From Staphylococcus lutrae (lineage in GTDB: Bacteria > Bacillota > Bacilli > Staphylococcales > Staphylococcaceae): a stretch of DNA of 64,000 bases. The notes under the pieces were generated by a model that saw nothing but the letters and a program-made list of their open reading frames with translations, was not told the DNA's origin and ran no database searches. Where the stretch lies: assembly GCF_002101335.1 (NCBI RefSeq), contig NZ_CP020773.1, forward strand, positions 868,001-932,000, in the 5' to 3' direction. A program made the translations under genes and the position numbers. Below, piece by piece: positions 62,868 to 64,000 of the stretch. How positions within the stretch are numbered: position 1 is the stretch's first letter; the number at the start of each line of letters is the position of its first letter.

Positions 62868-63164
62868 TTATGATGCGACTCCTAACCCTTTATCAATATC
62901 AAATTTCCTAGAATCTTTGATATCCTTTTTATACCCTAAACCGCTAGTAATATCATTTATCTTGATTTTATGGTTAATTGTTAAAGAAATAAAAGAGAAA
63001 TATTTAGTTTGATTTGAATACAGTTTTTCACTACTTTGAATTTGTTGTTAAAAGTTAACTTTTAACAACTCAGATGGAAGTATGCTTATCAAATGTTTTC
63101 TTATATTTTCTTTATCCATTTTTCTGTTCTTGTCATTAATATAGTTATTTAGTTTCAAACCCAT
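62868..63164 (-). pseudogene. Antitoxin-position gene with an internal stop codon
   Basis: From an ATG at 63164 (GGAG nine bases upstream) the frame reads MGLKLNNYINDKNRKMDKEN up to a TAA at 63048-63050. It then continues in the same frame through YFSFISLTINHKIKINDITS and GYKKDIKDSRKFDIDKGLGV to a TAA at 62868-62870, which overlaps the SecB-like ATG. Without the internal stop it would encode about 98 aa. Its place between the toxin-like and SecB-like genes fits the antitoxin of a TAC operon. The family is not recognised. A 38-aa protein alone may also be the true product. Confidence 0.6.
63044..63069. repeat. Perfect 26-bp palindrome over the internal stop
   Basis: A perfect palindrome centred on GTTAAC, with half-site GTTGTTAAAAGTT. 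It includes the internal TAA of the antitoxin-position frame. It could be an operator, a hairpin, or the scar that introduced the stop. Confidence 0.8.
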
Positions 63165-63193
63165 ACTACATCACTCCATTGCAAATAATATTA

Positions 63194-63685
63194 TCACAAT
63201 TCTTTGCACACACTTTTTTTCTTTATCGCATTATATTCTCTCAAACACAACTCTTTGCCGTTTGGAATATTAGACCTTTTTCTTTGTTTACTCATATCAA
63301 ACTGCGTGTACGTTTCTTTCAAGATAGCTTTTACATCTATACTATACGCTCTTATCATTAGTTCAAGTACTAAGCCATCAATAAATAAGTTGAAAGCATT
63401 TTGATTATCTCGATCATCTAAGTCTAAAACTTTATCTGAATCAAGCTCTAATTCCATTTCAACAATAATCTTTTCTCTGTAATTCGGTTTCCACCTAAAT
63501 AAGTATTTCTCTGCATTTTCAATCGCCTCTCCTAATTCATTTACCCTATCTATGAAAAAGTAAAGTCCATTCCCTAAATCAGGAGGTAATTTTTTAAATG
63601 GGAATTCTTTGCCATCTTTTTCCAAAGAATCATAATGTTTTTTATCCGTACCATGATAGCCTCTAAAAGTTTTTTTGAAACACAT
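63194..63685 (-). CDS. ADP-ribosyltransferase-like toxin candidate
   Basis: 163 aa. The N-terminal half, FRGYHGTDKKHYDSLEKDG and LPPDLGNGLYFFIDR, has the HGT...LGxGxYFF pattern seen in ADP-ribosyltransferase-fold proteins. A Glu-rich stretch (IIVEMELELDSDKVLDL) follows, where a catalytic Glu might lie. AAGGAG sits seven bases before the ATG. It is first in an operon with an antitoxin-position frame and a SecB-like chaperone, the toxin-antitoxin-chaperone order. The E. coli phage-defence system CmdTAC pairs an ART toxin with a SecB-like chaperone. The resemblance in fold is read by eye and is moderate. Confidence 0.6.
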   Translation of the reverse strand: MCFKKTFRGYHGTDKKHYDSLEKDGKEFPFKKLPPDLGNGLYFFIDRVNELGEAIENAEKYLFRWKPNYREKIIVEMELELDSDKVLDLDDRDNQNAFNLFIDGLVLELMIRAYSIDVKAILKETYTQFDMSKQRKRSNIPNGKELCLREYNAIKKKSVCKEL

Positions 63686-63736
63686 AGTGATACTCCTTAT
63701 AAAAAGTTAACTATAATAATACAAGTAAAATGGTAG

Positions 63737-63764
63737 TTTATAAGGCCTAATTTTACATTTTCAA
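63737..63764 (-). promoter_or_regulatory. Putative promoter of the TAC-like operon
   Basis: Minus-strand TTGAAA (63759-63764) and TATAAA (63737-63742) with a 16-nt spacer, about 52 bp before the toxin-like ATG. The remaining bases to 64000 show no recognisable gene. Confidence 0.45.
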
Positions 63765-64000
63765 ACTCCTATTCACTGATATAGCCTTTCATTTATATAC
63801 AGTCAAACAAAATTTTTCTAAGGTTGACGAGGCCCCATTCATTTGTACAGAAAATTGACGTTTACAATCATATCTTATAATGGCGGAAAGCAAATAATCG
63901 AGGTGTCTTTTTTTTGTTGTATGCGCACGATGAACCTCGTGTGTTTTTGATCATCGCCAATATCTTTTCCGTGATTGCACAACTTCAATGAATCCTCTGA

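Larger units (their letters stand above)
60935..62868 (-). pseudogene. SecB-like chaperone gene split by an ISL3-family element
   Basis: The C-terminal part (60935-61336) encodes FEVESDFSAKVAFGE, a beta-rich middle and the SecB-like ending AILYPYIRSLVSDITSKANAFDTFIMPVANI. Removing the IS (61337-62824) and one 8-bp repeat joins it in frame to an ATG at 62868 (MASIGFKNYNFKNF), giving 145 aa. AGGAG lies about ten bases before that ATG. Firmicutes lack housekeeping SecB, so this belongs to the toxin-antitoxin-chaperone type. The start overlaps the upstream frame as TAATG. A residual start within the 3' part is possible but has no good ribosome site. Confidence 0.82.

Noticed and set aside
62743..63012. 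89-codon plus-strand frame running out of the IS
   Set aside because: It begins within the transposase gene and crosses the terminal repeat. It is antisense to the antitoxin and SecB-like frames.
1..64000. CRISPR arrays, tRNA and rRNA genes
   Set aside because: No direct-repeat/spacer pattern, tRNA cloverleaf or rRNA sequence was recognised on reading the window. The only regular array is the coding repeat at 23.6-26.2 kb.

Overview
The window is low-GC Firmicutes DNA and reads as a Staphylococcus chromosome. The support is a YSIRK-type signal on two surface or secreted proteins, an LPETG sortase motif, an IsaA-type transglycosylase, an aureolysin-type M4 protease, a SarZ-like regulator, an sst siderophore importer, staphylococcal-style urease genes and PSM-like peptides. 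The mix (L-fucose catabolism, a repeat-rich M60 surface protease, YSIRK lipase, two small alarmone synthetases) fits an animal-associated species of the S. intermedius/hyicus type better than S. aureus. That species guess is inference.

Layout. 1-5.6 kb: trpE-G-D-C on the minus strand (trpC cut by the window edge) behind two tandem T-box leaders, then a thiamine-diphosphate 2-keto-acid decarboxylase. 5.8-12.6 kb: a YeiH-family permease, a CdaR-type regulator, a Fur-box-associated flavoprotein and an M4 protease. 13.0-22.1 kb: an L-fucose regulon (aldA, cytoplasmic GH29 fucosidase, GPH symporter, fucA, fucK, fucI) with a divergent DeoR-type regulator. 22.2-30.3 kb: a decayed gene and a 2361-aa LPXTG protein with an M60 domain and 13 long repeats. 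30.5-40.4 kb: a hydrolase, a class II PPK2, cell-wall hydrolases, a tandem pair of RelP-like (p)ppGpp synthetases, and a nitroreductase/SarZ-like pair. 40.6-46.6 kb: an unrecognised four-gene operon (ferredoxin, a 562-aa protein of unknown family, two ATP-grasp ligases) facing an MFS exporter. It looks like a small biosynthetic locus. 46.9-53.1 kb: a universal stress protein, a dcd-COG0523 operon with a Zur-box-like site, and sstABCD behind a long Fur palindrome. 53.3-58.2 kb: ureABC with a urea transporter but no ureEFGD, a CDF exporter and a 44-aa membrane protein. 58.3-60.5 kb: a YSIRK lipase between two PSM-like micro-genes. 60.9-63.8 kb: a toxin-antitoxin-chaperone-like operon. Its SecB-like gene is split by an ISL3-family element with a perfect 8-bp target duplication, and its antitoxin-position gene carries an in-frame stop.

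How the parts work together. The fucose genes form a complete route from imported fucosides to DHAP and lactate, with a cre-like box in the promoter. Metal control recurs: Fur-type boxes at two loci and a Zur-type box that couples a zinc-independent dCTP deaminase to a G3E GTPase, which suggests a zinc-sparing operon. The strongest candidates for undescribed biology are the ferredoxin/ATP-grasp cluster (42.1-46.5 kb), the Zur-linked dcd operon, the twin RelP genes with conserved promoters, and the IS-split TAC-like locus. All function calls come from reading the sequence; no database search was run.
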